Positions 36,401 to 46,336 of a stretch of 64,000 nt of DNA are shown one piece after another; position 1 is the stretch's first letter; each line of letters starts with the position of its first letter. The notes under the pieces were generated by a model, which searched no databases, had not been told where the DNA came from, and saw nothing but the letters and a program-made list of their open reading frames with translations. The DNA lies in assembly GCF_020520425.1 (NCBI RefSeq), contig NC_079487.1:127866385-127930384 (forward strand). Direction: 5' to 3'. The DNA comes from Spinacia oleracea (Eukaryota; Streptophyta; Magnoliopsida; Caryophyllales; Amaranthaceae). The position numbers and the translations under genes are program-made.

Positions 36401-38187
36401 GTGATGCTTCTCTGTTTATAAAAAGGGTGAATGATGATATTACTATTGCTGCCGTTTATGTGGATGACATTATTTTGACCGGCAGTAATATTGACACAAT
36501 CAACAGTCTCAAAACTCATCTAGACAAGACCTTTACCATAAAAGACTTAGGCAAACTCAGTTTTTTTTTGGGTATTGAAGTCAGTTATTTGGATAGAGGA
36601 GTAGTCTTAACCCAAAAGAAATTTACCCGGGAGTTATTGGATGAATGTGGTATGCCTTTGGAAAAAGGTGCTGTGACCCCTCTCCCTCAAAATCTGAAAC
36701 TTCAAACTGATAAGGGGTCGTTGCTACCTGATCCAACTCTTTACAGAAGTCTAGTAGGGAAGTTGAACTTTCTTACTCATACTAGACCTGATTTGGCTTT
36801 TACTGTCCAGTGTCTAAGTCAATTTATGCAAAGTCCCAGGACTTCTCATTTGGAAGCTTTACACCATACTTTAAGATATGTTGCACAGACAGCGGGGCAA
36901 GGAATTTTGTTGCAGGCATCAGACAAGTTGACTTTACAGGCTTTTAGTGATTCAGATTGGGCCTCTTGCCCTGATTCAAGAAGGAGTATAACCGGATATG
37001 TTCTGCAACTTGGAAGCTCCCCTATTAGTTGGAAGTCTAAGAAGCAACCCACTGTTTCAAAGTCTTCATCTGAATCTGAATACAGGGCCATGGCAAGTGC
37101 TGCAGCTGAAGTAACTTGGATGGTAAGGTTACTTAATGAACTTGGCCTTACTAATTTACAGCCTGTTACTTTACATTGTGATAACCAGTCTGCAATTCAC
37201 ATAGCCAAGAATCCTGTTTTTCATGAACGCACTAAACATATTGACATTGATTGTCACTTTACAAGGGAAAAGGTCCTGGAAGGTCTGATTCAACTTACTT
37301 ATTTGCCTACTAAGTCTCAGTTAGCTGATGTTTTCACGAAGATTCTCCCTTCTGCTCAATTCAATGAGTTGTTGTCCAAGCTCGGTCTGTTCACACCACA
37401 GCCAAGCTTGAGGGGGGATGTTGAGAGTAGTGTTGCAGATGGTCCAAGCCCAAGTGTTAGAGTGGCCCAGTTCAAGGCTCCAACTTGTTGACTTCTTTTC
37501 TTTACTATCCTTTTCTTTTATTCTTTCATAAAGTTGCTAGCTATATAAGCTATGCACAGTTGTTCTATTAGTTAGTTTTTTTGATATACTCTGCTTGTAT
37601 CAAACGCATAAACAATTTTTCCTTATTGAATTAGTTTTAGTACCTGAGCTCAACATCTAAGGATGGAGCAGTGATGGTGGAAATCTGGTGTTCTTCTTTT
37701 TCCATTTTCACAAACTTTAACAATAATCAAAATTAAATAGGAAAAAATAGAGAAAATAATAGTCCGTACTGAAATAAGGGGAAAGATTAGAGCTTACTCG
37801 ATCCATGTTACACAAGAGAAAGGCGGAGAAGCACAAAATCACAATAACCCATCGTCTGGGAAAGTGCTCCCACCATTTCTCCTCCAAAACGGCGTCGTTT
37901 AACGCGTCACGTAACTTCACTGACTCAGTGACAGCCGAGTCACTAGACACCTCGAACGGCTTAGGCTTTACGTCTGCCCACACCTTCCCGAAATTCCTCC
38001 TTTTCCCCGAAATGTTTCGCAGTTCTGCAGTCACACAATTCCGGAATTTCGATGGCGGTCGGTGAATTTCCGGCCAGAGAAACCGAAAAGAAAAGCGCCG
38101 ACGACATTTAAATTCTGGAAGCTTCGGAGACGTTAAGGAAGCGGAGAGAGAAAGTGAATTTGTGATGAGAAACGTTTCGGCGTTCAT
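24458..38187 (-). CDS. PHT4;4: Chloroplast PHT4;4-like (ANTR2) anion/ascorbate transporter, 10 exons, 522 aa
   Basis: Major-facilitator transporter of the PHT4/SLC17 type; Arabidopsis PHT4;4 moves ascorbate into chloroplasts across the envelope. Exons on the minus strand: 37798-38187, 28337-28444, 27961-28116, 27663-27878, 27317-27526, 25826-25963, 25588-25689, 25061-25126, 24813-24897, 24458-24555; the sum is 1569 nt, in frame, all GT/AG. Residues 1 to about 100 are Ser/Arg-rich and look like a plastid transit peptide. The transporter core starts at WWEHFPRRWVIVILCFSAF and includes NMDRVNMSIAILPM, GYLLTQVAGGIWAD, GVAMPAMNNMLSKW, FCHNWGTFILLTWMPTYY, NHQDIAPRYSGILLGLSNTAG; it ends STGEKILD as PHT4;4 proteins do. 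About 12 membrane spans are expected. Intron 1 is 9353 bp and full of transposable elements, including an antisense whole-looking Copia element. Confidence 0.93.
26207..26224 (+). repeat. G18 homopolymer in an intron of the PHT4;4-like gene
   Basis: Eighteen consecutive G bases interrupt otherwise AT-rich intron 5 (intron between exons 27317-27526 and 25826-25963). The length may be imprecise in assembly. Confidence 0.9.
26497..26906. mobile_element. Tourist-like (PIF/Harbinger) MITE, 410 bp, carrying a Stowaway scrap
   Basis: Inverted termini GAGCACGTACATTG...CAATGTACATGCTC are flanked by TAA on both sides (26494-26496, 26907-26909), the duplication type of PIF/Harbinger. A GGGGACGGAGGGAGTA Stowaway end occurs internally (about 26670). 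A related copy lies at about 38501-38794. Confidence 0.75.
28972..29463. mobile_element. hAT-type MITE with AAGCGC-rich ends, 492 bp
   Basis: Inverted termini CTTAGTTGTAAAAAGCG...CGCTTTTTAAAACTAAG are flanked by a perfect 8-bp duplication GTTACTAG (28964-28971, 29464-29471). Both subterminal regions repeat AAGCGC/GCGCTT words. It lies in intron 1 of the PHT4;4-like gene. Confidence 0.88.
29857..31684 (+). mobile_element. Decayed short Copia-type retroelement with gag remnant (fossil)
   Basis: Left LTR about 29857-30110 and right LTR 31189-31684, both starting TGTTGAAG and ending CCAACA, are flanked by a perfect 5-bp duplication ATTTG (29852-29856, 31685-31689). A primer-binding-like site TTGGTATCAGAGCG (initiator Met tRNA type) follows the left LTR. 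The interior of about 1.1 kb carries only gag-like sequence (opening MESNTVSLSIPTFEG, later zinc-knuckle-like Cys/His text); no protease, integrase or reverse transcriptase region is present. It is broken, with roughly ten or more interruptions, and clearly older than the neighbouring Copia element. The right LTR carries a later MITE. Confidence 0.8.
31373..31606. mobile_element. Mutator-type MITE, 234 bp, inside the right LTR of 29857-31684
   Basis: It is flanked by a perfect 9-bp duplication TTTCAATTG (31364-31372, 31607-31615). The ends carry TTTTGTGTAAGACCGCC and GGTCTTATGTGTAAGACC; the core repeats CTTAACTAATT. A sister copy lies at 50320-50555. Confidence 0.85.
32200..37722 (+). mobile_element. 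Copia LTR retrotransposon, looks whole, young (fossil category)
   Basis: 5' LTR 32200-32503 and 3' LTR 37419-37722 (304 bp each, TGTTGAGAG...TTTAACA) are flanked by the perfect 5-bp duplication ATAAT (32195-32199, 37723-37727). The primer-binding site TGGTATCAGAGCG directly follows the 5' LTR and a polypurine tract (GAGGGGGGA) precedes the 3' LTR. The two LTRs differ at two positions by eye (about 0.7%); at 1.3e-8 substitutions per site per year that is about 0.25 million years. It sits in intron 1 of the PHT4;4-like gene, antisense to it. Confidence 0.95.
32848..37491 (+). CDS. Copia gag-pol polyprotein of element 32200-37722
   Basis: One uninterrupted frame of 1547 codons that runs into the 3' LTR. 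Parts in order: gag (opening YYIHPSDNNNHKF), CCHC zinc knuckle (CEHCKKSGHTIERC), aspartic protease (DSGATDH), integrase (LWHLRLGHLP, then HVDVWGPL and GTPQQNGVVERKH), reverse transcriptase (CKWVFKVK, QLDVNNAFLHGDL, YVDDIILTG) and RNase H (SDSDWASCPDSRRS, SSSESEYRAM). The order integrase before reverse transcriptase is diagnostic of Copia. I do not assign the lineage within Copia. Confidence 0.95.
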   Translation: MVVMGDEEVVDNRVLEPTQDPSTVYYIHPSDNNNHKFISEIFDGENYSSWKRSMIIGLSTKNKMSFVDGTLPMPLTTDVTYKAWIRCNNLVIGWILGVLGPITKKSVFFYKTAREMWMDLEERYGQVSSTELYGIQEEISAVHQENEEIAEFFARIKVLWDQLDDVNPIPVCTCSGCVCNVTGKFVKIQQDYRLLQFLMKLKDEYKQVRSNVLMMQPLPTLTLAYRMLLQEQKHKQISEQSTANETFAFAADRRRLYDNKPTKNFNQIGFQSQNNKVGYQGDRNGGKQMVGYKRNFNNLNCEHCKKSGHTIERCYKLHGYPADFTFNNQRRFANFVQGDNSRGDLDNGGHYQDENITATFTREQYTKLMSILDDSKEVAMPSSTAQMKADDNNTSGAYFAGKLCLFSLFKTGWIVDSGATDHICHDLTLFDTYTTLNSDDNTITVPDGRKVLISHIGTITLEKNIILKDVLYVPDFHFNLISVHKLCKDIHCCVKFTTDSCIIQGPTLHREIVLGKLKSGLYHADDRLYDNKFEENTPHIVNAVSGETASYACTVNNNARLWHLRLGHLPFSRIGHVIPDVKSKGLCDNMCQICPQARQCRMPFPRSQIRTTKPFDMLHVDVWGPLRFKTHNGCSMFLSIVDDFSRYTWIHMLHFKTDSVQILEDFVTFAEKQHDCVVKCIRTDNAKELCEGKIVDFYRKKGINHQTSCSGTPQQNGVVERKHKHLLETARALYFQSKLPQKYWGECVLCATHLINRMPLSVLNNATPYQRLYNTLPDLSHLRTFGCLCHVSTSTVGRSKFDPRANPCVFIGYCPTQKGYKVLHLNDKHITTSRNVHFHEQYFPFHIIHSEPKQPFQFFLPNTNDTHIFNNPFDDFIDGYPSPTPNTSSLHPSISSSNTSSVHQNTNSEPDTTSPSHISSSSDISSSFSPSTTSQIHTLAPTEVADIFSSTEPEPGPRFSTRPKKPPAWLGDYVCKTVKRAANGSHWCNLVCYSTIPQSYKALIAHSSTISEPNCYSDASKDPEWVNAMQKELDALMKNNTWEVVDLPPGKKAIGCKWVFKVKLKADGTIERFKARLVAKGYTQKYGIDYAETFSPVVKMATVRSVIALAASKGWDMFQLDVNNAFLHGDLNEEIYMKLPEGLPALGGKVCKLKKSLYGLKQASRQWFARLYSELSAQGFDQCKSDASLFIKRVNDDITIAAVYVDDIILTGSNIDTINSLKTHLDKTFTIKDLGKLSFFLGIEVSYLDRGVVLTQKKFTRELLDECGMPLEKGAVTPLPQNLKLQTDKGSLLPDPTLYRSLVGKLNFLTHTRPDLAFTVQCLSQFMQSPRTSHLEALHHTLRYVAQTAGQGILLQASDKLTLQAFSDSDWASCPDSRRSITGYVLQLGSSPISWKSKKQPTVSKSSSESEYRAMASAAAEVTWMVRLLNELGLTNLQPVTLHCDNQSAIHIAKNPVFHERTKHIDIDCHFTREKVLEGLIQLTYLPTKSQLADVFTKILPSAQFNELLSKLGLFTPQPSLRGDVESSVADGPSPSVRVAQFKAPTC

Positions 38188-41100
38188 CGGAACGCCGGAA
38201 ACTGGGCGAGTTTATTTGAGTGTTTCGGAATTGTGTCCAGTGAAGTGAATGTGGTGGGAATTTTTTTTAATTTAATTTTAATTGATTTATTATTTTTGGG
38301 TTTTTGATATTTTCGTGGTAAGTGGCTACTTTTGCGACACGTGGCGGTGAAAATAGATTGGATGAAGGAAATCCCAGGCTAGTCGTTATTTACACGAGTT
38401 CTGTTTTTTGACGGCATTTTGCAACACCAAGCGCGGGTACAGGGTACTGACGTGTACGCAATTTTTAATTTTTTGTTATTTTACGGGGCCTCAAAAAAAT
38501 GAGACATTGAGGGGAATAGTTATTAATTTTTCAACTTCTTCGAAAATCTGATTAGTTTTGTAACGCACTTTGTGTTTGAGAGTCAAATCATTACAAAGTT
38601 GAATAAATAAAGAATATGATGTGGAACCACCAAATAGTAAAAAAAAATGATTGAAGAGCTCTTTTGAAACCGACATAAATGTTGTGTGTTTTTTGAAATG
38701 GGTTCTTAGAGAGTATCTTGAAAAGAGACTGGTGGTAAAGACTAAAGAGAGATAGTGAAAAGCTAATTTGAGAGTTCTCACCAATATACCGCTCCAAAAG
38801 GGAATTGATCTACTGTGCTAATACTGTCATTCTTTACCAATAGGCCGGTCCAAATTTTGAACTTACAAAATGCCGTAGGCCTGTTGGCCCAAGTGAAAAT
38901 GAAGAAACGAAATGTTAGACTTGGGCCTTAAGGGTTTGCAAAGTTAAAAGGACAATTAGCTAGGTGATTTGTTCAGGGATTTCTTTGTTTTAGCTCCATT
39001 TATTATTTTATTATTATGTTTTTGTTTTTGTTTTGGCAACTCATAAAAACACAGTCCCACACTCCCACTTGATAATTTGTTGTCATGCTGATTTTGTTGA
39101 TTGACAATTATTGTGCGAGAAGTTGCTTGCCAAATTCCCTAAATCATGTCTAAAATGGTACATAATATAAGGAGTATCACAAGATTAATATCATGCCCGT
39201 TAAGGGCGTAAGGTTATGAACAATCCTTCAAGGATGTCGCTTATAATTTTTTTTTTTTTTTTTTCATTTAACCTGTAGAGAAGAACTCGAGAACATTTCA
39301 CAAAAACTTACAAGATTAGTCTACAACTCGATCATAACTAATAATCGAGTTGGTGATTGAGGAAATGAGGACCATAGTAAACATGTTGTTAGCGTATTTC
39401 AGTGTAGTATAAACGTACATGACAGGCCTAAGTAAGTACGGAGTATTACGTAATGCTTACTTCCGTATGAAATACATGGCGATTTTTAACTTAACGTACA
39501 AAATTTACTAAATGGAAGTGTCAGTCATTATCAAAGATAAGATAGATCTTGTCTAAAAAAGTCACATTTTCCCCTGAGAAATGAGCATTATTGAGGGTGT
39601 TAGACAAGCATGTGCAAAACCCCAATAAGTAGGGTAGAAATGTAGACAATATATGTCCCCGCAAACAATTCTATGAGATGATGAATCTGTGGCTCTCAAT
39701 ATCTGATGACTGATTTCAGACCCTAAACTTACTTCACTGAAATCCAATTGTGGGATATAAATATACCACTGTTTGGAATTTCTTAGGCTTTTCCAATTTC
39801 CATCATTATTTTCTTTTGCTTGATTGCCCGCTATCAACGAAACAATTAACAACCTAGCTTCACCATACACTTTAATTTCATACAGAGTATCATTTAATTA
39901 CCTTTAAGAAAGGAATCAAATCCTTGGAATCAACCTATCTCTTCCAAACTACAATTAGTGATCTTAGGGTGTCATGATGCGTTCAATTCTCTTGATTTCA
40001 ATTATCTGCACTTATTATAACTTAGCGGTAACACTTATTTTGTCACACGAAGTATATACTATCTGAACTTAAATTATACAAGATTTATTTAACTGAACTA
40101 ATATGGACTTATCAGCATGACGTATGGTTTGACCATCGCCAATTTAAGTCAATCCGACTCAAACCCATGGTTGACCGGACCAAATATGCGGGCATGTGAC
40201 GCATGTCCCAGGCTCCCAGAGTCCTAGTGCCCTTACTTCCCTGGGGTGAGATTGGTCAAATTGTTGGCAACGTCTTACATGTACTAGCTATTTAACAATT
40301 CCCTTGGGAAAAAAAAAATGTAGTATTAGCTATTTAACAATTCCCTTGGAAAAAAAAATTATTGAACAAAAGCCTTTTATGGGTACATGAGTTCCATTAT
40401 TTAGCCTCCTCCGCTAATTGATCTCACAAAATGTTATTATTATGAGTCGGTAGTATTCAATTTACGTGATTTGTCTCTTATCTGAACACTAGTTTCCTAA
40501 AAAAATTGGAAATGAAGTGAAGTGAACAAAACAAAGCAAAATAAAAAGTTAGCTTCTTGATCTCATAATGGACAAGTGTCATACCCCGTGTTAATAAAAA
40601 AAAATAGCATGAATGAACTATAAGGGTAATATGTACTTCGTACGTAGTACTATGTATTATTGTATACCTAAATCATAGGTTTACGAAGGTGATTTGCAAG
40701 GCGTTCAAATTCCTAAGAGGGTTTTACAAGAGTATTATACAATTGACACTAAAGTGCTAGTGTGCTACCAGTCAAATAATCTTCACATCTTCACAAACCT
40801 CTCAATTAAGCATCAAACTTGGCTAGATTTTTATATTAAAAAGATAATACCAAGTATTATCCCTCATGCAACTTTATAATTAGTGCTTTAACCCTTTTAC
40901 ACAAATAAAACAATATTATTTGTATAATTGAGAGCTATTATCAGAAAAATATTGATTTTTATGATTTTATTTTTCAATAATTTTAATTTTTATTTTTATT
41001 TGTGGTGCAAAATGTAGTTTAAAGCACGGGGGAGACACATAGGGCTACCCAAATATATTTGGAGCAGCAGAAAATTATGGACCTGGCCCAATCATAAAGA

Positions 41101-41640
41101 CAAATAGACAATGACTTTTATAACTTATAAGTCTGGAACAAAGACATCATGTGGCCCACTTATCTTCCTGTAAATAAACAAAATATTAAATTTTGATTAA
41201 TTAAATTTTAAGCATGAAAATTAGTTGGATTGTTGCTAAGTAAAGATTATGGACCGACCTCTTTACATATAATGGAACAAAATAAGAATCTGAAGGAAAG
41301 AAAGATAGCGAATAAAGTGCATTTTATTATTTTAGGATGCAAAGTTGCAAATGCCTATACTCCGTACTCAATGACTTTGCATTTGGCTTCGGCATGTAAT
41401 AATTGAATTATTTAGCTCTTGTTCACTCTAATTCCACTCGGTTTTTTTATAAAAAAAACAATTCAGAGAAGATGAATTTTGGATCAGTTTAATTCAGATA
41501 AGGTGAGATAAGTTAAAAATAAAAAAAAATTAAATGCAAAGTACATTTTAATCTAAAATAAATTTTAATAAGTCAAAATAATGTGAATTAAACATTGCGG
41601 AGTAACACTTGTGTTTTGTTTATAACATAGATTAAGTGAT
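38188..41640. other. Intergenic region upstream of the PHT4;4-like gene
   Basis: The first bases hold the probable 5'UTR and promoter of the minus-strand transporter; a Tourist-like MITE (about 38501-38794) lies within 300 bp of the start codon. The rest is AT-rich with no supported gene. An open frame at 39562-39870 (minus) was judged chance. Confidence 0.5.
38501..38794. mobile_element. Tourist-like MITE, diverged, near the PHT4;4 promoter
   Basis: The right part (AGTATCTTGAAAAGAG..GAGAGATAGTGA..GAGAGTTCTCACCAATATACCGCTC) parallels the right part of 26497-26906. Ends are eroded and the coordinates approximate. Confidence 0.5.
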
Positions 41641-41651
41641 TCGTAGTATAA

Positions 41652-41770
41652 CTAAGTACGATGATGTCTTGACCTATGCGGGCATGTGTATAATAAGTCT
41701 CATGTTCGAATCTTTCTGACCCTGTTTATAATTTATATTGCCCTCGTGGCTCATTCGCAACAAAAAAAAC
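41652..41770 (+). mobile_element. tRNA-derived SINE, plus-strand copy, about 120 bp
   Basis: It matches the reverse complement of the element at 43663-43782: GATGATGTCTTG head, ATGTTCGAATC B-box-like word, then TTATATTGCCCTCGTGGCTC and an A-rich tail. A short imperfect target duplication (ACTAAGTA/ACAAAGTA) is possible. Confidence 0.7.
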
Positions 41771-42226
41771 AAAGTATTGGTTTGACGTAATTTACGGTGT
41801 TTGTTAATTTTTTTGAGTAATTAAAGATGCGCTTGTGCAATCTTGTAATTAAAGGGGTTGAGAGTATGTTACATTTGCGAGCACAAAAGAAGTTCATATG
41901 ATAATACTTTTGTTGATAGTAGGAATGATTCCTCTAATTTATGATGGGTTAGTTTCTCTCATCTTTCTCTAATGTCGAACACGAACAATTGACCTTTCGG
42001 TTAGTACTGTGTGGTTTTAACAGCGGAGAAACTCTATATCAAAAGTGGCTTTTGTCCAAAATAAACTCAAGTGACTTTTATTGGTACTCATTAATTTGGT
42101 ATTGATATTGTTTGGTGTGGTACTCGGTATTAGTCTATCAATAAACTACTAAATAGTATCAATACAAGTCACCCAATACAATATTTTTTTAATATCAACA
42201 AATAAAAATGTACTATTATCTACATT

Positions 42227-42442
42227 TTTTTTTTTTTTTTTTTGCAAGGTAAGATGAATAGCCCTATCGGGTCGGAACCCCGCACGGGTCAACCCGCCCG
42301 GGTTAGCAGGCTAGACACTTTGAGAGTGGGGGGAGTGGTAAGGGGAACCCTCCCTCAAAGTGCCCCTAGTGGGGATTGAACCCCCAACCTTTTGGTCGGA
42401 AGGTGGAATCCTTTCCACTAGGCGGGCCAAGATACACTTGGT
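42227..42442 (-). mobile_element. tRNA-derived SINE, 216 bp, with 11-bp TSD
   Basis: On the minus strand it opens with a tRNA-like head containing an A box (GGCCCGCCTAGTGGAAAGG) and B box (GGTTCAATCCC) and ends in a poly(A) tail (T-run at 42225-42243 on plus). The duplication TTATCTACATT flanks it (42216-42226, 42443-42453). Sister of the decayed copy at 786-955. Confidence 0.88.
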
Positions 42443-42461
42443 TTATCTACATTAAATAGTA

Positions 42462-42837
42462 CTCCCTCCGTTCCAAAATGTTTGTTACGTATTCCTTTTA
42501 GGGTGTTTCACAATGTTTGTTACATGGGAGAATCTTTCCTTTTATAAACTTATTATACTATTATTTTTTGTGCCATCTTTTAATTTTAATTGGTCTAATT
42601 TTTTCAACTCATTAAATATCTTTGTAATTTCCCAAGTATGTTAAGTTAATAATCTTTGTGCTTTTCCATTATTGGTTCATTTTGATAAATAAAACAATCT
42701 TATTGGTTATTGTAATGATTAGTGGATTGAGGTTTTAAGTGAGTTTATTTTTTTAATAAAAAAACAAAAGAATCTTTATTATACGTTAATAAACGTGCAA
42801 AAGTCCAAACGTAATAAACATTTTGGAACGGAGGGAG
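42462..42837. mobile_element. Stowaway-like MITE, 376 bp
   Basis: Inverted termini CTCCCTCCGTTCCAAAATGTT...ACATTTTGGAACGGAGGGAG are flanked by TA. The interior TTTGTTACGT subfamily differs from the GGAATACTCGACC subfamily near the P450. Confidence 0.9.
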
Positions 42838-43662
42838 TACTAATTTTTTACGAGTATGTTTTTCATTAAAGTAGCCGCAAGTGATTCTTAGGTGTATACT
42901 CCGTATTAATTTATGAATGGAATTTAGGATAATCATGTGAATAATCCTTAAACAACGGGTAACAATCTGTCTTCATCATGTGTACACCAATTCATAAACT
43001 AATTTTTATCACTCCTTCCAACGGTAAAATTAAGATTAAGTTCCAATTTCCAAAGAGATTAATTAAGGGTTCACTTCATCTCGGTATAGAATCATTGAAC
43101 ATTTTATTTAACTTGATATTTTTTTTTGTTGTCAGGTTTACTCACAGATTTTAATCACAAAGTTTGTCATCATGTATTATCAAAAAATGTCATAAGATTA
43201 ATTAATGAAATACTATATTGCATACATAATTACTACACCCCTTCTTGTTCTAGCATGCAATGCTAGTGGAAAACATCAAATGATGCACCGGAAAGATAAA
43301 GTATTTCCAATCAGTTTGAATTTTAAGGTAGGTGCGAAGTATATTTACATAATCAGCCGTAATGTATGTAATTTAGCGAGAATTTTCATTGTACAACCGG
43401 TTTTACATTTCCAATCATGCTACACAAGTACGTGAATAAAGAAATAGCTATAATTGTACCATGCGGAGTAATTAATAGGTAATTAGTTAATTACGCAACC
43501 GGATGTATATTAAAATTATCAATATTAAACATTCCTAAAATGAGAAATTAATATTTGCGTACATAGAATGAATTACGTAGTACTTCCGATGTCAAAAAAA
43601 AAGAAGAAAAAAGAATGAAGTACTTTGTATTTAGTTTATTGATGGAGGGCGTATGTATAATT

Positions 43663-43782
43663 TTTTTTGGGTGCGAATGAGCCACAAGGACAATATAAAT
43701 TATATGGGGACGGGGGATTCGAACCTAAGACATATTGTACACAGGCCCTCAGTCTTAACCACTAGGCTAAGACATCATTGGT
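43663..43782 (-). mobile_element. tRNA-derived SINE, 120 bp, with perfect 17-bp TSD
   Basis: A perfect duplication AGGGCGTATGTATAATT flanks it (43646-43662, 43783-43799). On the minus strand the head carries TAGCCTAGTGGTTAAGAC (A box) and GGTTCGAATCC (B box), and the tail ends CTCATTCGCACCC plus A-run. The intact boxes and duplication suggest a recent insertion. Confidence 0.92.
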
Positions 43783-44164
43783 AGGGCGTATGTATAATTG
43801 TGTGTACACAAGTAATTTTTGTAATATCAATATAAAAGAATACACATTTAATTCGATGAAGTAAAAAGGACTAGAACCCCTACATATATGTTTCCAGATC
43901 CATTAGCAGACACAGACAATTGTACACTTAACTTTAATAAAATAATAATAATAATAATTCATGGAGGGGAGCATCGGATTCGGCTTAGGTTTTGGAAGAT
44001 AATTGGCGTTACGTACACATAATACATACATTCTCCCTTTGGATTAATTTAGACATAATCCAAGATTGATACTCTAAACAACTCTAACTTCCAAGTTTAA
44101 TTTTAACTATACCAAGTACGAAGGAGTATAATTTAATCTTACGGACTACTTGATATGTACTGAT

Positions 44165-44712
44165 TAGACCTGTCAAAAATCGACCCGACCCGAAAACCGA
44201 CCCGAACCCGACCCGAAAATACTGGGTCCTGAACAAGATTTTGTGACCCGTAACCCGATTTTATCCGAACCGGAGCAACCCGAAAAGTAATGGGTCAAAA
44301 CCCGACCGAACCCGTTTTGGACCCGACCGATTGAAAATCGTTGTATTTATAGTAATAAATGCGATTATGAGAAAATTTAAGCATAATAAACACGCTGTTT
44401 TTACTATTATTGTGTGTAATATGATTTTAATTTGAATTATACGTCATTTTATGGTTGAATTTGACTAAATATAAACTTGTGTAGGAAAATTTGTTAATTT
44501 GTGCCCATTTTTTGTATATTTATCACCTAAATTAATGAAAATATAATGCGCGTTTTAAAATCTCTCAACCCGTTGGGTCAACCCGAACCCGAAAGCTCTG
44601 GGTCTTGAACAAGCATTTGTAAACCCGAACCCGAAAGTGACCGACCCGATCTAACCCGAACCCGAAAATAATTTTTTACAACCCGACCCGACCGACCCGT
44701 TTGACAGGTCTA
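44165..44712. mobile_element. hAT MITE with CCCGACCCG-rich core, 548 bp
   Basis: Inverted termini TAGACCTGTCAAA...TTTGACAGGTCTA are flanked by GTACTGAT/ATACTGAT (7 of 8 bases match). The core alternates ACCCGACC-rich ends with an AT-rich middle. Confidence 0.9.
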
Positions 44713-45093
44713 ATACTGATCGATGTAATTAATTAAGCTCATGAATTCCAGTTAACCTTGTTCATTAAGGGAGGTGTCATTTTTAGGACAAAACATTGCA
44801 CGTGTGTACCCATATATGTATGCCCTTAATTTTCCCATGAAATTCCAAAAAAACAACTTGAATTTATTATCTTTTTTTCTTTAAATAAACTAAAATTCGT
44901 GGATATTATAAATTCATTCACCAAAATTTCTACTATACAGTGATAATTTCAGACATGAAATTTGATATTGTTGTTGCCATGTCAATGGAAACTGAAAAGG
45001 ATAGGAGTAGTTGTGCACACAGTTGAAATTAACATGAAAGATTAACCCTTAATTAATATTGTAATCAAATGTACTCCACTTGTATGCGGAGTA

Positions 45094-45375
45094 CTCCCTC
45101 CGTATTTATTTAAGAGATACACTTGGTCGGGCACGGGTATTAAGAAAAAGAATTAAATGAAATAAAGTAATAAAACAAGTGGGGTTGAGTAGATATTTTA
45201 ATAAGTAAAACAACTGGGGACCATGTCATTTTAGGGGATGTGGGGTGGGGATGGGGTATAGATAGATTATTTAATTTGATGGTGGGGTTTATAAGTTACA
45301 AAAAATGACAAGTGTATCTCTTAAATAAATACGGCCGGAAAAGACAAGTGTATCCCTTAAATAAATACAGAGGGA
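45094..45375. mobile_element. Stowaway-like MITE, about 282 bp
   Basis: Left end CTCCCTCCGTATTTATTTAAG and right end CTTAAATAAATACAGAGGGA form inverted repeats near TA. A second inner copy of the right end (CTTAAATAAATACGG) occurs about 50 bp inside, as in the other Stowaway copies. Confidence 0.8.
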
Positions 45376-46336
45376 TTATGTCTTAGGCTATACGAAGTAG
45401 AGGATTTCTAAACCTATAATGACTTGAGTACCAACATATAATATGTCAGTACCAAAAACGCAAAATTGTTAAGAAGTACTAATACAAGTCATTTTGTGTT
45501 ATTGGTACTAATATATTATTTATTGATACTCAATTACGGAGTATATTCATATGGACACAAGCCACTTGAGGCCAAAACTTCCTCATACGAAATGTAATTG
45601 TCGATTTATTTGATGGGAGGAAATCACACTAAACATAAATTTACAATTGTTAGAATTTAATTCAACTTATTTGAATTTATTGAAACATATAAGAGCATAT
45701 TTTGGTTGTAAATTGAGCTTCTCAACCTTATTCTTTCATAACTAATTATTTTATTGAACTTTTTTAATTTTATTTTCCCTCGAAATGAGTACGTACATAA
45801 GAAACCATAAGCATCCTAGAAATCAAGTTGCTTTAATTAATTTAAAAAAAAGAAAGGAATCTAGTTGCTATATAGGATTCCTTCATAAACCTACATTCTT
45901 CTTCATTAATTTTTTTATACGAAGTATATAATTCTATTTATAGAAATGAATAGTTCCTCTTTCACCACTTGCAAATATCACATGATATCTGCCACTCCCC
46001 CCTTATACCTCTCCCCCCACATTCTCAACCCTATTCCATCATCACACTACACCACAAAAGATTAGATTCAATCCCCAAAAGCAAATTAGTACAACTAATT
46101 TAATCTTAGTTAATTAAATAATGAATTAATCCCCCGTTTAATTAATTAATCTCCAAATAAAATCACCCAACTACAGCATCATTAGATGATCCCTACTACA
46201 AGAACTTTCTTACCACCTAACCCCCTTTTATTCTTCCTCTTCCCTCCCTTTTTTCTTTCTCTCTCATATCATTTACCCATTAATGGACTGAACCATACAA
46301 GCCATTAGCATACTTCCAAACCACCCACGTACAACA

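Noticed and set aside
39562-39870. 102-codon open frame on the minus strand
   Set aside because: The translation is of normal complexity but shows no recognisable domain, no exon neighbours and no promoter context.
42250-42440. Possible tRNA gene on the minus strand
   Set aside because: The A and B boxes are present, but the poly(A) tail and target duplication show it is a SINE.
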